NCBI RefSeq assembly: GCF_963676685.1
Contig: NC_092348.1
Coordinates: 25,457,386-25,521,385, forward strand
DNA: 64,000 bases
Direction: 5' to 3'
DNA from: Mytilus edulis
Lineage: Eukaryota; Mollusca; Bivalvia; Mytilida; Mytilidae
Position 1 is the first letter of the stretch. Each line of letters begins with the position of its first letter. Below the pieces are notes generated by a model, which saw only the letters and a list, made by a program, of their open reading frames with translations, had not been told where the DNA came from and made no database searches. A program made the translations under genes and the position numbers. Below are positions 23,501-33,284 of this stretch, piece after piece.

Positions 23501-24011
23501 TAAATAGAACTTACACGTATAAGAAAACACTTTTCATTATAAAAATCCTAATAAATGTACTGCTATTCAATCATTCATTTGACCAGTTAAGTATCCTTTA
23601 AAAATGTTTCTTTGAATTTGTTTTTAAGCACCTCATACTTATGTCAACACCAAACCAGTATATGTACACAAACCAGCATATGTACACAAACCAGTATATG
23701 TACACAAACCAGTATATGTACACAAACCAGTATATGTACACAAACCAGTATATACACGACCAGTATATCGACGACCAGTTTATCGACGACCAGTATATCG
23801 ACGACCAGTTTATCGACGACCAGTATATCGACGACCAGTATATCGACGACCAGTATATCAACGACCAGTATATCGACGACCAGTATATCGACGACCAGTA
23901 TATATACGACCAGTATATCGACGACCAGTCTATCAAGTCAGACCAAGATATCAATACAGACCAAGAGTGAGATTTGGATTCAGACGTTGGGGTAGAAGAT
24001 ACAGGGGCTAG
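17505..24011 (+). CDS. Secreted VWA protein with KPVYVH and RPVYR tandem repeats
   Basis: Coding exons are 17505-17528 (exon 2 begins at 17497), 19878-19929, 20149-20453, 21453-21759, 23275-23301 and 23629-24011. All have GT/AG borders, and the intron phases 0,1,0,1,1 join into one 365-residue frame. Residues 1-18 (MFLLNLIKVLVMIATVKA) form a signal peptide. Residues 31-227 are a VWA domain (ADIVFVFDTC, VIVITDG) with eight Cys and about nine N-glycosylation sequons. A Thr/Pro linker (TTPVPTTTP) follows, then five KPVYVH-type and twelve RPVY[R/Q/I] repeats and a basic tail rich in Arg, Tyr and Trp ending at TAG. The metal site keeps D42, T120 and D154, but the usual two Ser are C44 and R46. VWA proteins occur in mussel byssal threads and shell matrix, and Tyr/Lys/Arg repeats recall DOPA-bearing adhesive proteins. 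A structural extracellular role is inferred. I know no named match. Confidence 0.75.
17657..17916 (+). repeat. Dispersed repeat family E in intron 2
   Basis: GCCCAGGCATAGATTACC, CGTATTTGGCACAGC, GTAGACGAAACGAGC and the closing CTTTGATAACTATTA identify the family. It lies in the intron between the signal-peptide exons of the VWA gene. Confidence 0.75.
18480..19115 (+). repeat. Dispersed repeat family D in intron 2
   Basis: A long copy, parallel over most of its length to 30170-30935. It includes TTACTGTTTGCAAAAGTAT, a diverged family E segment (18665-18830), GGCATGCCACAAAACCAGG and CTGTACCAAGTCAGGAATATG. The 134-codon open frame it contains is repeat-derived and not a gene. Confidence 0.75.
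19425..19540 (-). repeat. Dispersed repeat family E, inverted, in intron 2
   Basis: TAGTTATCAAAGGTACCAGG and CGTTTCGTTTAATAAGACTC are the complement of the family E tail. The copy is truncated at its 5' end. Confidence 0.75.
20460..21445. other. Intron 4 of the VWA gene
   Basis: The intron splits the VWA domain between Gln127 and Val128. Bases 20688-20790 (CTGACTCATGGGCCTAGTGAG and CACTTGGTCTCCATCG) look like another common bivalve repeat, but only one copy is seen here. A 122-codon minus-strand open frame at 21064-21432 shows no domain and is taken as chance. Confidence 0.6.
22074..22348. repeat. 74-bp tandem repeat in intron 5
   Basis: Nearly four copies start at about 22076, 22149, 22223 and 22297. 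Each reads CTTCCA, then ATTAAAATCCGTATCTTTGG, then TTTTTGTGATACAAT, with a few substitutions. Confidence 0.8.
22500..22615 (-). repeat. Dispersed repeat family A, inverted, in intron 5
   Basis: AGATGTGGTATGATTGCC, ATGAGACAACTGTCCACA and CTATAGGTCACCGTACGGCC are the complement of the 3' half of family A. Confidence 0.75.
22690..22785 (-). repeat. Dispersed repeat family B, inverted, in intron 5
   Basis: GATACCAAAGGGACATTG, AAAATAAACAGACAACACC and CATGGATAAC match the minus-strand family B copy at 43900-43970. Confidence 0.65.
22985..23265 (+). repeat. Dispersed repeat family D abutting exon 6
   Basis: This is the 3' half of family D, from about TGCCCTGTACCAAGTCAG to GGTATACTACTGTTGCC. It ends within about 10 bases of the polypyrimidine tract and AG acceptor of exon 6 (acceptor AG at 23273-23274), so repeat sequence may supply part of this splice signal. 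Confidence 0.7.
23647..23942 (+). repeat. Coding minisatellite, 18-nt and 15-nt units
   Basis: The last exon begins with five or six 18-base units (AAACCAGTATATGTACAC) followed by about twelve 15-base units (CGACCAGTATATCGA). Both unit lengths are multiples of three, so other frames stay open too. The incoming splice phase selects the KPVYVH/RPVYR frame. Confidence 0.85.
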
Positions 24012-24106
24012 AAAGTGAAGATATACTAAGCCTATCTACGTTAATCCACGTCGATATTGAAGAAAATCTGACATAATGGACATTCATACTTTTTTTAAAA
24101 GTTGTC

Positions 24107-24112
24107 AATAAA
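24107..24112 (+). terminator. Polyadenylation signal of the VWA gene
   Basis: AATAAA lies 96 bases after the TAG stop. Cleavage is expected about 15-25 bases further on. No other canonical signal is closer. Confidence 0.65.
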
Positions 24113-24134
24113 TGTCTGAACAAACTTTTGAATA

Positions 24135-24930
24135 ATCATTTTTTTTTCTTTTACCGAACATGATGATTTTGTGTAGGATGAAATATCCATTATTTGGATA
24201 TAACTTCAAAATGAGGAAAAAACCAATACAAAAATAAGCGAGTTTACAATGAATGTGCTAATGGTCTTTATATTGTCAATTAAGTTGTAATCTCACGAAA
24301 AAAAGTAAGTTATCAGATGTCACTTTTGAAAGTCAAACTTTACTTCTAAGTAAACTACGTAATAATTCTACTTTCAACAAAGAATCAAATTGTTTATTTT
24401 TAAAGTCTGAATGTATCATCGCTCTTGTTTTACAAATATTGTTCAAAATAATGTATTGTCAAAGGTTTTCGATCGCAGTAGAAGTTTTCGTCACTTCCTT
24501 CATGGAGTTGTTATAATGTTAAATGCTAATATACTTATGTACAATCATTCTACTACAAAACCATACATTTAGCAAAATAATGAAAATATCAACAAAGTTG
24601 ATAAACAGTATAAGCTGCAAGACGGTTTTAAGTGTGGACCGCAAACTGCTTACCCTTCAATAGCATTTATGTTCATCCTGGTTTTTTTTTGGTTTTCGTG
24701 TAGCGCGATATTTTGCTTTCTATGTTGTGTTTTGATTTGTTTTGTAATTTCGTCGTTTTTATTCGGGACCGTGGTTTCTTTCTTAGTTTGAAGAATAAAT
24801 GAAGTATAGTAAAAAGGTTTATAAAACACAAATTTGATTGACTTAAAAAATATATGTAAACCTATAGAATCCATATTGAGATGTGACTAGGTGAGATGGC
24901 AGTATCCCTATTTTGACAATTTTACCTAAT
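24135..24930. other. Intergenic, no gene seen
   Basis: Nothing supportable was found in this AT-rich stretch after the VWA gene. Confidence 0.5.
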
Positions 24931-24937
24931 ATGTCTG

Positions 24938-25136
24938 TTTTGTTCAAGCATCGCTATAAATATAATTGAATTTGATGCGACTGTCATACAAGTGAGAGGT
25001 TTAGCGCTATAAAACCAGGTTCAATCCACCATTTTCTACATATTAAGAAAATGTCTGTACTAAGTCAGGAATTGACATCTGTTATCCATTCGTTTGATTT
25101 GTTTGAGCTTTTTATTTTGCCATTTGATTAGGACTT
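24938..25136 (+). repeat. Family C copy, 5' flank of reverse transcriptase fragment
   Basis: TTTGTTCAAGCATCG, GTGAGAGGTTTAGCGCTAT, GTCAGGAATTGACATC and TTTGATTAGGACTTACATC align with 25550-25745 downstream, giving a direct repeat of about 200 bases around the intervening fragment. Confidence 0.75.
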
Positions 25137-25549
25137 ACATCTGGAAACGGACTACGAGGGTCGGTTGAAAACAAAACTTTACGACAAAACAGATGATTTC
25201 AGCTTCCCAATTAGAACCATTTTATTTTTAAATCAAGAGTTTCAAATTGTGAAGTTGAAGTCATCATTTCGTTAATTTTACGAACGCCATCACTAGTTGA
25301 TCGACCATTATAAAATATTCGTTATAAATACAGATGAAATCGGTTATATTCATTATGTCGTAAATACCCTCCCCTTCCCTTTTCACAAATGTGACCAACT
25401 GAATTAGACTATTTAATAGTTTTGTAATAGCATGAGCAACACGACATGTGCTGCATGTGAAACAGGATCTGCTTACCATTCCGGAGCACCTGAAATCACC
25501 CCCAGTTTTGTTGGGGTCGTGTTGTTGTTGTTCTCCTATTTGTGACATT
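25137..25549 (+). pseudogene. Penelope-like reverse transcriptase C-terminal fragment
   Basis: The plus strand begins with DLHLETDYEGRLKTKLYDKT, then DDFSFPI. After an internal deletion it continues with EFQIVKLKSSFR, followed by several stops. The minus-strand copy at 44194-44640 has the same blocks without the deletion. Past the coding part, CCATTCCGGAGCACCTGA and the following bases match the 3' non-coding part of that copy. The fragment is non-functional. Confidence 0.7.
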
Positions 25550-25800
25550 TTGTTCACGCATCGTTGTCAATATAAGGAATTTTGATGCGTCTGTCGTACA
25601 AGTGAGAGGTTTAGCGCTATAAAACCAGGTTCAGTCCACCACTTTCTGCAGTTGACAATGCCTGTACCAAGTCAGGAATACGACAGTTGTTGTCTATTCG
25701 TTTGATGTGTTTTATCATTTGATTTTGCCATTTGATTAGGGACTTTACGTTTTGAATTTTTCTTGGAGTTCAGTATTTTTGTGATTTTACTTTTTACATA
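25550..25800 (+). repeat. Family C copy, 3' flank of reverse transcriptase fragment
   Basis: TTTGTTCACGCATCG, GTGAGAGGTTTAGCGCTAT, CCTGTACCAAGTCAGGAATA and TTGGAGTTCAGTATTTTTG define it. It is in direct orientation with 24938-25136. Confidence 0.8.
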
Positions 25801-26519
25801 CAAAATAGAAACATTTTGTAAGTGAGTGAATAAGTAAATCTAATTTGAAGTCAACATATATGTACATAAATGAAAATCAAAACATGAGAACTGGCGAGCA
25901 TTCGAATCGATCAACTAACGCACAACAAACCTATTCAAAATATACTAAATGAGAACTTAATAAAAATTCTTTTAATATCAAACGTTTTGGACGGGAGATA
26001 CATGTATATAAATTATACCAGAACTTACATTTTAGCAACTGTTATTGATAACAAAATTCAAAAATAAAGCGCAACAACATTTTTTTTATTCGCATAATTT
26101 GCGTTATTCGCAAACATTGTGAATTTCGCCTTCTATCTTATGTAGTTTTAACTGCGTTTGGTTAAACGGTTAATACATGAATTTGAATATCTCCATACAA
26201 CTGAAGTATCTTGTCACTAGTATATTGGTTACCAAAATATCGTATCTAGATGCATCATTAATATACAATGAACTCTTATCAGATATAGATGATAGACTAG
26301 AAATTGTAAATGGAGTTTGATCGACTATAGTTGGTCTGAAGTTGTGGATTAAGTAAAATTTATTGTTGTATAGTTGAAGGCTACTGAGTGTCATGCATTC
26401 CCTGGTGGACTATAAGTACTGATATGATTATCAGTCCATCAGCCCACTATCTCTGTAATAGCATTAATATACATATGAATTATTGTAATTTGCAATTATA
26501 AAATTTAGATGTTATTGAC
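25801..26519. other. Intergenic, no gene seen
   Basis: No gene or clear repeat was found. Short AT-rich frames only. Confidence 0.5.
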
Positions 26520-26720
26520 ATTTAGGAACGTATCTCCCTCATGGAACGCTACTTTTCCGTGTCCAAATTGAATTTTTCTTATTTTCTAGGCAGGTAAATT
26601 CAAGTGCAACATAGACATTGAGCTGCAAATTTTTCTTATTTTCAAGGAAGCTAAGTGCAACATATACATTGAGGTGCAAAAGTTTCTTATCATCTACATC
26701 CGATTTCACCTGGATAGATG
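26520..26720. repeat. Probable dispersed repeat with short internal duplication
   Basis: The segment TTGAGCTGCAAATTTTTC, TTATTTTC, AAGTGCAACATA is repeated twice with variation (26565-26640 and 26640-26690). I associate the sequence with a bivalve interspersed repeat, from recall only. Confidence 0.35.
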
Positions 26721-27000
26721 CACGCTTGATAAAGCTAGTTGGTCTACGGAAATATTGAGTTTATTTCCATCATTTTGTAAATATTTTAAACATTCATATA
26801 TTTACATACTAAATAGTGTGTTAAAATTACATTGTTAGGCAATCTATATATATAAACAAGTCTAAATTGAAAACTACGTTCAAACCTATGATTGCGTTGG
26901 ATAAAAACCGCAATTTTTAAAAGTGTGCATGTAAATCAAATTTCGTTGTAGAAGGGTCTAAATACAGCATAAACAACATTTTCCAAAAGACCAAAAAAGT
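26721..27000. other. Intergenic, no gene seen
   Basis: AT-rich sequence with no supportable feature. Confidence 0.5.
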
Positions 27001-27400
27001 GAAAAAGTATATTTAAACAAAACTAATTTGACTAACAGGTTGAACAACTGATGTTCTTTAACCCTGCCGGTGCCATTGGCGATTGCCAAATAAAATTGAT
27101 CACGAGATGTAACAAAAAGGATCTTAATATAAATTTAATACTAAACAGAAAACAATAAACTTGTGGCCTAGATGTTATGCCACAAACATAAGGTGTCAAT
27201 ATTTTTTTGTACACCAGATCTAGATTTCGACAATATATGTCTCTTCAGTGATGTTAGGGATCGAAACGGTATTTTGAAGGCCATATAATTTACCCTTAAT
27301 GTAAGATAGACTCTTGAATTTTAAGAGTCAATATAGGATGAACGCATCATATAAACCGGAGGGAAAATATGATACAAGCACAAACGAAAAAATATAAACA
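27001..27400 (+). repeat. Probable dispersed repeat, one copy
   Basis: TTGTACACCAGATCTAGATTT, GACAATATATGTCTCTTCAG and TGATGTTAGGGATCG resemble a repeat common in bivalve genomes. No second copy is present here, so the identification is by recall. Confidence 0.35.
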
Positions 27401-27599
27401 AGTCTAAATTGAAAGTATATTAAATATATATATATAAAGTGCATAGAAAATCAACCTAACGATGTTTGAGTAGATTTGATTCGTAACTTCCTTTCCGGCC
27501 GGGGCTGGAACCTGTACTTTTATTTCTAACTTCTACGACAACACCGCCTAGCATTGGGCAGAGACCTTATCCCCTCCTCTAACTCTAGCTTCTGAATTC

Positions 27600-28235
27600 G
27601 TCTAAGATTTTTGAACATAGTGCCTCTTGAAACCTTGCGCAAAAGATGCGCTTGTTTCTCCCTCTACAAGACCTGTATAGTCATTCCCCGTGACATCCCT
27701 CATTATTTTTCTCTAAAAGCCATGGAAAAGGCAAACCCCCTACATTTTCCATGTTTAAAAAAAATGTTGGCTTCTAGTTTCAGATTTTTGGTGCCACTCG
27801 AAAACTTTATTATTTTTCTATAGAAGCCGTGAAAAAGGCTAACCCCCTTCTACATTTTCCATGTTTTTTTCTTCAATTTGTGGGCACTAGTTTCAGATTA
27901 TTTACCATAGCGCAACTCGAAATCTTGCAAAAAAGATGCACCTGTTTCTCCTCTACAATACCTTTATAGTAATACCCCATGACACTCCTCATAATTTTTT
28001 TTTCTAGAAGCCATAGAATAAGCCAACCCCCTACAGTTTCTTTTTTGTTTCTATTTTCGTCCCTTCTTTCTGATTTTTTAACATAGCACCACTGGAAACC
28101 TTGCGCAAAAGATGCGCCTGTTGCTCCGCTACAAGAGCGTTATCATCATACCCTATGAGACCCTCATTACTTTTCTCTAGAAGCCATGGAATAGGCCAAT
28201 CCCCTATTTATTTATGAAAATTTGTTTGTTAGGGT
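27600..28235. repeat. Degenerate satellite-like array, about 175-bp unit
   Basis: Four units begin near 27610, 27785, 27900 and 28077. Each has a form of CATAGYRCCWCTKGAAACC, CGCAAAAGATGCGC, GTTTCTCC, CTCTAGAAGCCATGGAA and AACCCCCTACATTTTCC. The second unit has lost about 60 bases. The array is non-coding. Confidence 0.75.
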
Positions 28236-28239
28236 GTCA

Positions 28240-28581
28240 CTTGTTTTAACTATGGATGTGATCATTTCATGATAGAGTTGAAATTGCAATTTATACTGGA
28301 CGGAATTTATGCCTTTTAATATATTTTGTTTAACGGCCGTTGCTATCTTATTCCTTTTCTTGTTTTGAGATATATTGTCTTAAACTTGCTTGGTATGTTC
28401 GTTTTGTTTTCATTATTATAAGCCGCGGAATAAATTCCCTAAAAAAATAAAGAGCAAACGAATAAAAGTAGTGGCTAAAATGTCAGATTGATCATTTTTC
28501 TGATCACCCTCCCCCACTGAAAATACAAAATAATCCATATTGTTTTCATAAAGGAATGTTCTTTTGCTGCCAAACCTATCT
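28240..28581. other. Intergenic, no gene seen
   Basis: No supportable feature was found here. Confidence 0.5.
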
Positions 28582-28692
28582 TCCAACTTAGGATTTTCTT
28601 ATCCAAGGAAAAGGTTACCTTAGTCGTATTTGCCACAACTTTTGGCGTATTAAATTATAATTCTGGTACCTTTGATAACTTTTTAGAGATAT
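28582..28692 (+). repeat. Family E copy with internal deletion
   Basis: The head words (AGGATTTTCTTATCC, TTACCTTAGTCGTATTTGC) are joined directly to the tail (TTGGCGTATTAAATTATAA, GTACCTTTGATAAC), so roughly 100 central bases are missing. Confidence 0.75.
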
Positions 28693-30169
28693 AAATTTAT
28701 CAAGAATTTATATAGTACACACACAGCTTTTAGGGACAGGGGTCTCTATTTGAAATTTGGAGAAAGCCGTGGTGTTGTTGTTAGTGCATCTGACTACTAA
28801 CACAAACACAAACACAGAGGGAGAAAATTTCAAGGACTTTTTCGGCTCTCCCTTGGCATCATTTGCGAGTATGGTCTTCAGAAACGATGATAGTCGTCGC
28901 AAGGGAACACTAAATGACTGATCCATTTTTAAGAGAGAGCCGTATGTCTTGCATATAAAAGATACTCTTGTAGAGTTCGAAAAAGAGCAGGCTGGTGCCG
29001 ATACAAGGCATCACTCGAACCAACAAAGTCGAAAGGAATTAAAACATTAAGTTGCAATAGCTTGTTTCCCAGTCTAGTTAAAATAAATATGTTTAACTAA
29101 AACTAATAAATTTTAGGTTTCATATTTTTGAACTTTGAAATATGATCTGATCGATTGAGCATAGGTATATATGAAATAAAAAACATTATTTAAAAAAAGT
29201 TAAGTCTCCTAAACAAATCCATGCGCTCGAATTGGTAAGTTTTAAATTTTTTTTGGTTTAAAGCACCAATGAAGAGATGTTCATCTGGTGCAGTAAATGA
29301 GAGTATTGTTTAATGGGATAACCAGTACTACAATTTTCCCGGAGGATACCATACGTCGAAGGCTGTGCTTATGCTTTTGATTTGAATGATAAATTCATAC
29401 GGCACACTTTGCTTTTTAAATAAATATTTTATCGTTCTTCTAATAAGATTACACAGTCTCATGCAAAGTTGACATTTGGTTTCTTATCTGACACCCGTGT
29501 TTAATTAGGATGTATGTAAACAGTATAATTTGTGTCTAACGTTTCTGATTTAGGTTAGTCTACATAATATATGTACGCAATGCAACTATTGGATAATATG
29601 AGAAGTTTTCGATAGATAAAAGGTAACGAGTTAGCAAAGGCAAAATATGATACGAAAAAAAGTTCCGTCAAGTTGAGCTGTTCTTGAATAGAAAATTCTT
29701 TATACTGAAGGGTAACAACTCCATGTTTCTGTCAAATCAATTGTGTCTTAACATATGATTGACTTTGAGGTCCCTTTTGGTCACATAATATGGTTTTGTT
29801 GTACGTATTGATACATCCGTGGCAAATGCCTATGTTTGAACGTTCCTTGTTAACGTAAGTCCAGAAAAGCCTTTCATATGTAATTAAGTGGTCTACGCGA
29901 AAACATATACATCACCAGATATTAAATATCAATATGTATAATTTGGAAACAATTTAACTGGTCGGTATTTGACCAAGTGAAATTAAATTATTTTTGGCAA
30001 TGAGTAAATACGAAAGACGTCTTAGGAAATGTATCTACGATGAGCTTAATTGATCGGATAACGAATGATTTTTTATACTCTTTCGTTTTAAAGCAATGAA
30101 ATTCATTAGATATATCAGACTTGTTCATATGTATATTCTATCCTATTTTTGGGGAATTGTTTTTTAGAA
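28693..30169. other. Intergenic, no convincing gene
   Basis: A 72-codon minus-strand frame (28708-28926) is the only notable open stretch. It has no domain, signal peptide or splice context that I can recognise, so I do not call it. The rest is AT-rich without clear structure. Confidence 0.4.
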
Positions 30170-30935
30170 ATTCAAATGTGGCGTCACTTTGTGCGTTGAT
30201 GGCTTTGGCTAACTTGGCTGTGCATTTTTATGTTCTGGCTTAGGTTGTTTTATGTTACCGTTGTTATTCTGTAGTTATCCACCACTTCGGTTTTATCATT
30301 TATATTTATTATATAGTCATTTTATAAAAATTTACTGTTTGCAAAAGTATGAATTATTCTAAATAATAAGGATGTTCTTACCCCAGGCAGAAAACCCTAG
30401 CCGTATTAGACACAACTGTTTGCAACTTTTGGTCCTCAATGCTCTTCAATTTTGTACTTGCTTTGGCTTTCGAATTTTTTTCATCTGAGCGTCGCTGGTT
30501 TGTCTTGTTTGAACGAAACATGCGTCTGGTGTATTAAATTTAAACCTGGTACCTTGTGTTAGCTATTATTCTTGTGTTTCTCTGTCCTATATGTTCTCCC
30601 ATTTATTTGTATTATAGTCTTGTCATGTAATGTTGTCATTTTAATTATATATTTAACATTTTCATAAAAGTGGTAGGTTTGGCATGCCACAAAACTAGGT
30701 TCAACCCATATTTTCTTCTTAAAATGTCCTGTACCAAGTCAGGAAAATACCCATTGTTATATTAAAGTTCGTTTCTGTGTGTGCTACATTTTAATGTTGT
30801 GTTTCTGTTTTGTTGTAGTTCTCCTCTTATATTTGATGTGTTCCCCTCAGTCTTATTTGGTAAACCGGATTTGTTTTTTCTCAATCGATTTATGAATTAC
30901 GGACAGCGGTATACTACTGTTGCCTTTATTGTTCA
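30170..30935 (+). repeat. Dispersed repeat family D, longest copy
   Basis: It parallels 18480-19115 from GCGTCACTTTGTGCG through a family E-like middle (30370-30570), GGTTTGGCATGCCACAAAAC and CTGTACCAAGTCAGGAAAAT, to the end ACAGCGGTATACTACTGTTG shared with 23228-23245. It lies directly upstream of the decayed VWA paralogue. Confidence 0.8.
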
Positions 30936-30949
30936 TATGTATATTCTGA

Positions 30950-32150
30950 CTTATACGTAACTCTTTAAACCAATGAAGTAACAAATTAAAAATGAGAAAA
31001 TTGTTTACAAAATTGTAGAAACCTGTTACACAGATAACTTATATGATTACTTTGCTGTCCCCATAGATTTGCCTCTCCGCTCAGCATTGCTCTATCTAAA
31101 TACAGAAATCGTGGTAAGAATTTAATATTTAAAAATATTGACTTATTTGAGACAGGTAAAATTTGTTTGTGAAAAATATTATTTCCTTAAATTACAACTC
31201 CTTTTTAAGCTCTGCTGATCTACTTTAGTTTTAATCACAAAACATGTCATGTGGTTGTGTATTCAAAGTTTATTACTACTATCAGAATCGATGATGCTTA
31301 AAACAAATATTTCTCCTTAACATAAAGTAGTATCTCTTATTTCGCACACTGACTGTGAAAGATGTGAAAAGTAAAATCACTAAACGGAAAGTCCCTAATC
31401 AAATGACAAAATCAAATGATAAAACACATCAAACAAATAGACAACAACTGTGGCAGTCATATTCCCGATATACAGTCGACACGCTTTCTTTACAAATGTT
31501 TTGATCCAAACAACATATAGCCAGTGATTCCACAATATCAAAAGTCTAATTCATAAAAACAAAGAAAAAAACCAAATTCTGATTAAAAGTTGACATCTTT
31601 GTGGTTTTGGAATTATTTAACTGCGTAGTATTTTGATATCAAATTGTAAATAAAGTTTTCATGACATATTATTTACCTGTAAATTCTTTCTGTCTGTTTT
31701 TCTTTAATACATTACGTAGATAAGATCTTTTCTTGTTTTCAGATACCACAATTGTTCTTCCTAAGGTAGGTGTGCATTTTATGATAGGCACATTTCATGT
31801 ATGGATAAGTTGTTTCATCAAAACCTGTAAAAGATAGGTGGTTTTCTCCGGTCACTTCGGTTTCCTCCACTAATAAAAACTGGCCACAACGAAATAGCCC
31901 AAAAAGTGGCGCTTAAAAGTGGATTTAAAAATGTTGTGTTTATAGTTAACCTAGTAGAAGTAACTAGACCCTAATTGTGCCGCTCTTTGTTTTATTGCAG
32001 TTTTAATAAAGCATAAATTTCAATTTAAGTAATCTTATACAAAACCACCAACTATTGACTTCCCTTCGACTCCTTACCTCTACAAAGATATCGGATATGC
32101 TTTAGAACTATCATTTTGATGTAGTTGATATGAATGAAATGCAACTATTT
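30950..32150 (+). pseudogene. Decayed paralogue of the VWA gene 5' half
   Basis: The region aligns stepwise with the intact gene. The promoter area shares CCTGTTACACAGATAAC, but the TATA box is changed. Exon 1 keeps a donor, GTAAGAATTTAATATTT, at 31114. Exon 2 (31743-31765) keeps its acceptor and the donor GTAGGTGTGCATTTTATG, but an extra T turns the ATG context into CAATTGTTC and ten bases are gone. A remnant of exon 4 near 31975-32020 reads TGCCGCTCTTTGTTTTATTGCAG against TGCCGCTCTTTGTTATGCAG in the intact gene. Further matching sequence, GTAGTTGATATGAAT, follows to about 32150. Exon 3, the second VWA exon and the repeat exon are not found. It cannot encode the protein. A minus-strand family C piece is inserted in intron 1 (31375-31475). 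Confidence 0.7.
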
Positions 32151-32628
32151 TTTTGGGGTTATTGATTAACTGATTAAAATGCAAATCTACACAAATCTGA
32201 CACATAAGTTGTTAAAAACGCCTAAACTATAGGACTGTACCAGAGTCCAAGATAACACCAGCCCTCCAAAACAAAAACACAAACAAAAGACAACTCATAG
32301 TCTGATTAGGTAGAGGCACTTAAGGAGAGAAAGAGGGGTGCAAATTAAACTTATTTTGAATTTATTATACACAGAAATACCAATTCTCCTTTAACCTATC
32401 CCCAGTTTTGAATTTAATGGCAGAACTATCAGTCAGATTATAGTGACTATCATACCAAAAATCTATGTCTTAAAATATGCAAACAACATAGCAATGTGGA
32501 AATCGATGGCAATATTATTTTTTAAAAATCACTTGCATGACATTGTAGGCATATCTTTGTAAACTGAAGTCAGCCATGAATGTTACTATTGTATTCAAGT
32601 GATATCTCAGTAGTATCAAAAGTTGAAT
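32151..32628. other. Intergenic, no gene seen
   Basis: AT-rich sequence with no supportable feature. Confidence 0.5.
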
Positions 32629-32934
32629 TTATGTATTTGTAGTTGGCAGAGAAGTTACAACAAGAAAACTTCCAGATGGTCTGTTCACCCCGTGAAGGAG
32701 GGAAACAATTATGACTATATTGAAGACCTCATTCGACAAATTCCTTGCACTAGAATAGAAGATGGCATAGGAATGAACCGACCTCTTGAGTTGGAGGAAG
32801 ATGATCCACGGCGGATATCTGCACATTTGGCACCTGTACCACCCCCACCAACAAGAGATATTGTGGCTACCCAGATATCTAGATTTGAAAATCTAGATAA
32901 GACAATAGACTACTGGACTGGCGAGGGGCATTAA
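32629..32934 (+). pseudogene. Unrecognised gene or exon fragment
   Basis: This 103-codon open stretch has a balanced, protein-like composition unlike its surroundings: NYDYIEDLIRQIPCTRIEDG, LELEEDDPRRISAHLAPV, PPPPTRDIVATQISRF and YWTGEGH before a TAA. The sequence TTTGTAG before 32643 could be a splice acceptor. In the first 20 codons a second frame (VGREVTTRKLPDGLFTP) also looks protein-like, suggesting a frameshift near 32690. I do not recognise the family. Its last 100 bases recur in shortened form at 33285-33381. It may be the final exon of a transposon-borne or host gene. Confidence 0.4.
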
Positions 32935-33284
32935 TGTTTTTTAACTTTAAATTTTGTAAATTTAGAATTTCTTTTTTGGGTTATTATTATTGCAAATGAT
33001 GTGACTGGGTGAGTATTGCAATAATAACAACTCTCCTTCTGAAATCATGTGTGTGCTGCTATTCCTGTACAAATAGCAATAATTGAGTTTATTATTTTTA
33101 AAAATAAAATTAAAATACTGTAAATTAAAAAAAAAAATTATCTCTCCTTTTGAAATCAACTTTTTCTGTATAAATAGAAATAATTATTTTCACATTTTGG
33201 TCATGTTGAAATCTCAATAATAAATGTATTTATATCTGAATTAACAATGTTCTAGAATTGACGCACTCATGTTTATATTTGTAG

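Noticed and set aside
23612-23995. Open frames with TSICTQ/TTSIS and NQYMYT/DQYID repeats in the same minisatellite
   Set aside because: They depend on an internal ATG and do not agree with the phase entering from exon 6. The unlisted third frame is continuous with the spliced protein.
28708-28926. 72-codon minus-strand frame beginning MDQSFSVPLRRL
   Set aside because: It looked slightly gene-like, but I could find no motif, splice site or repeat relation to support it.
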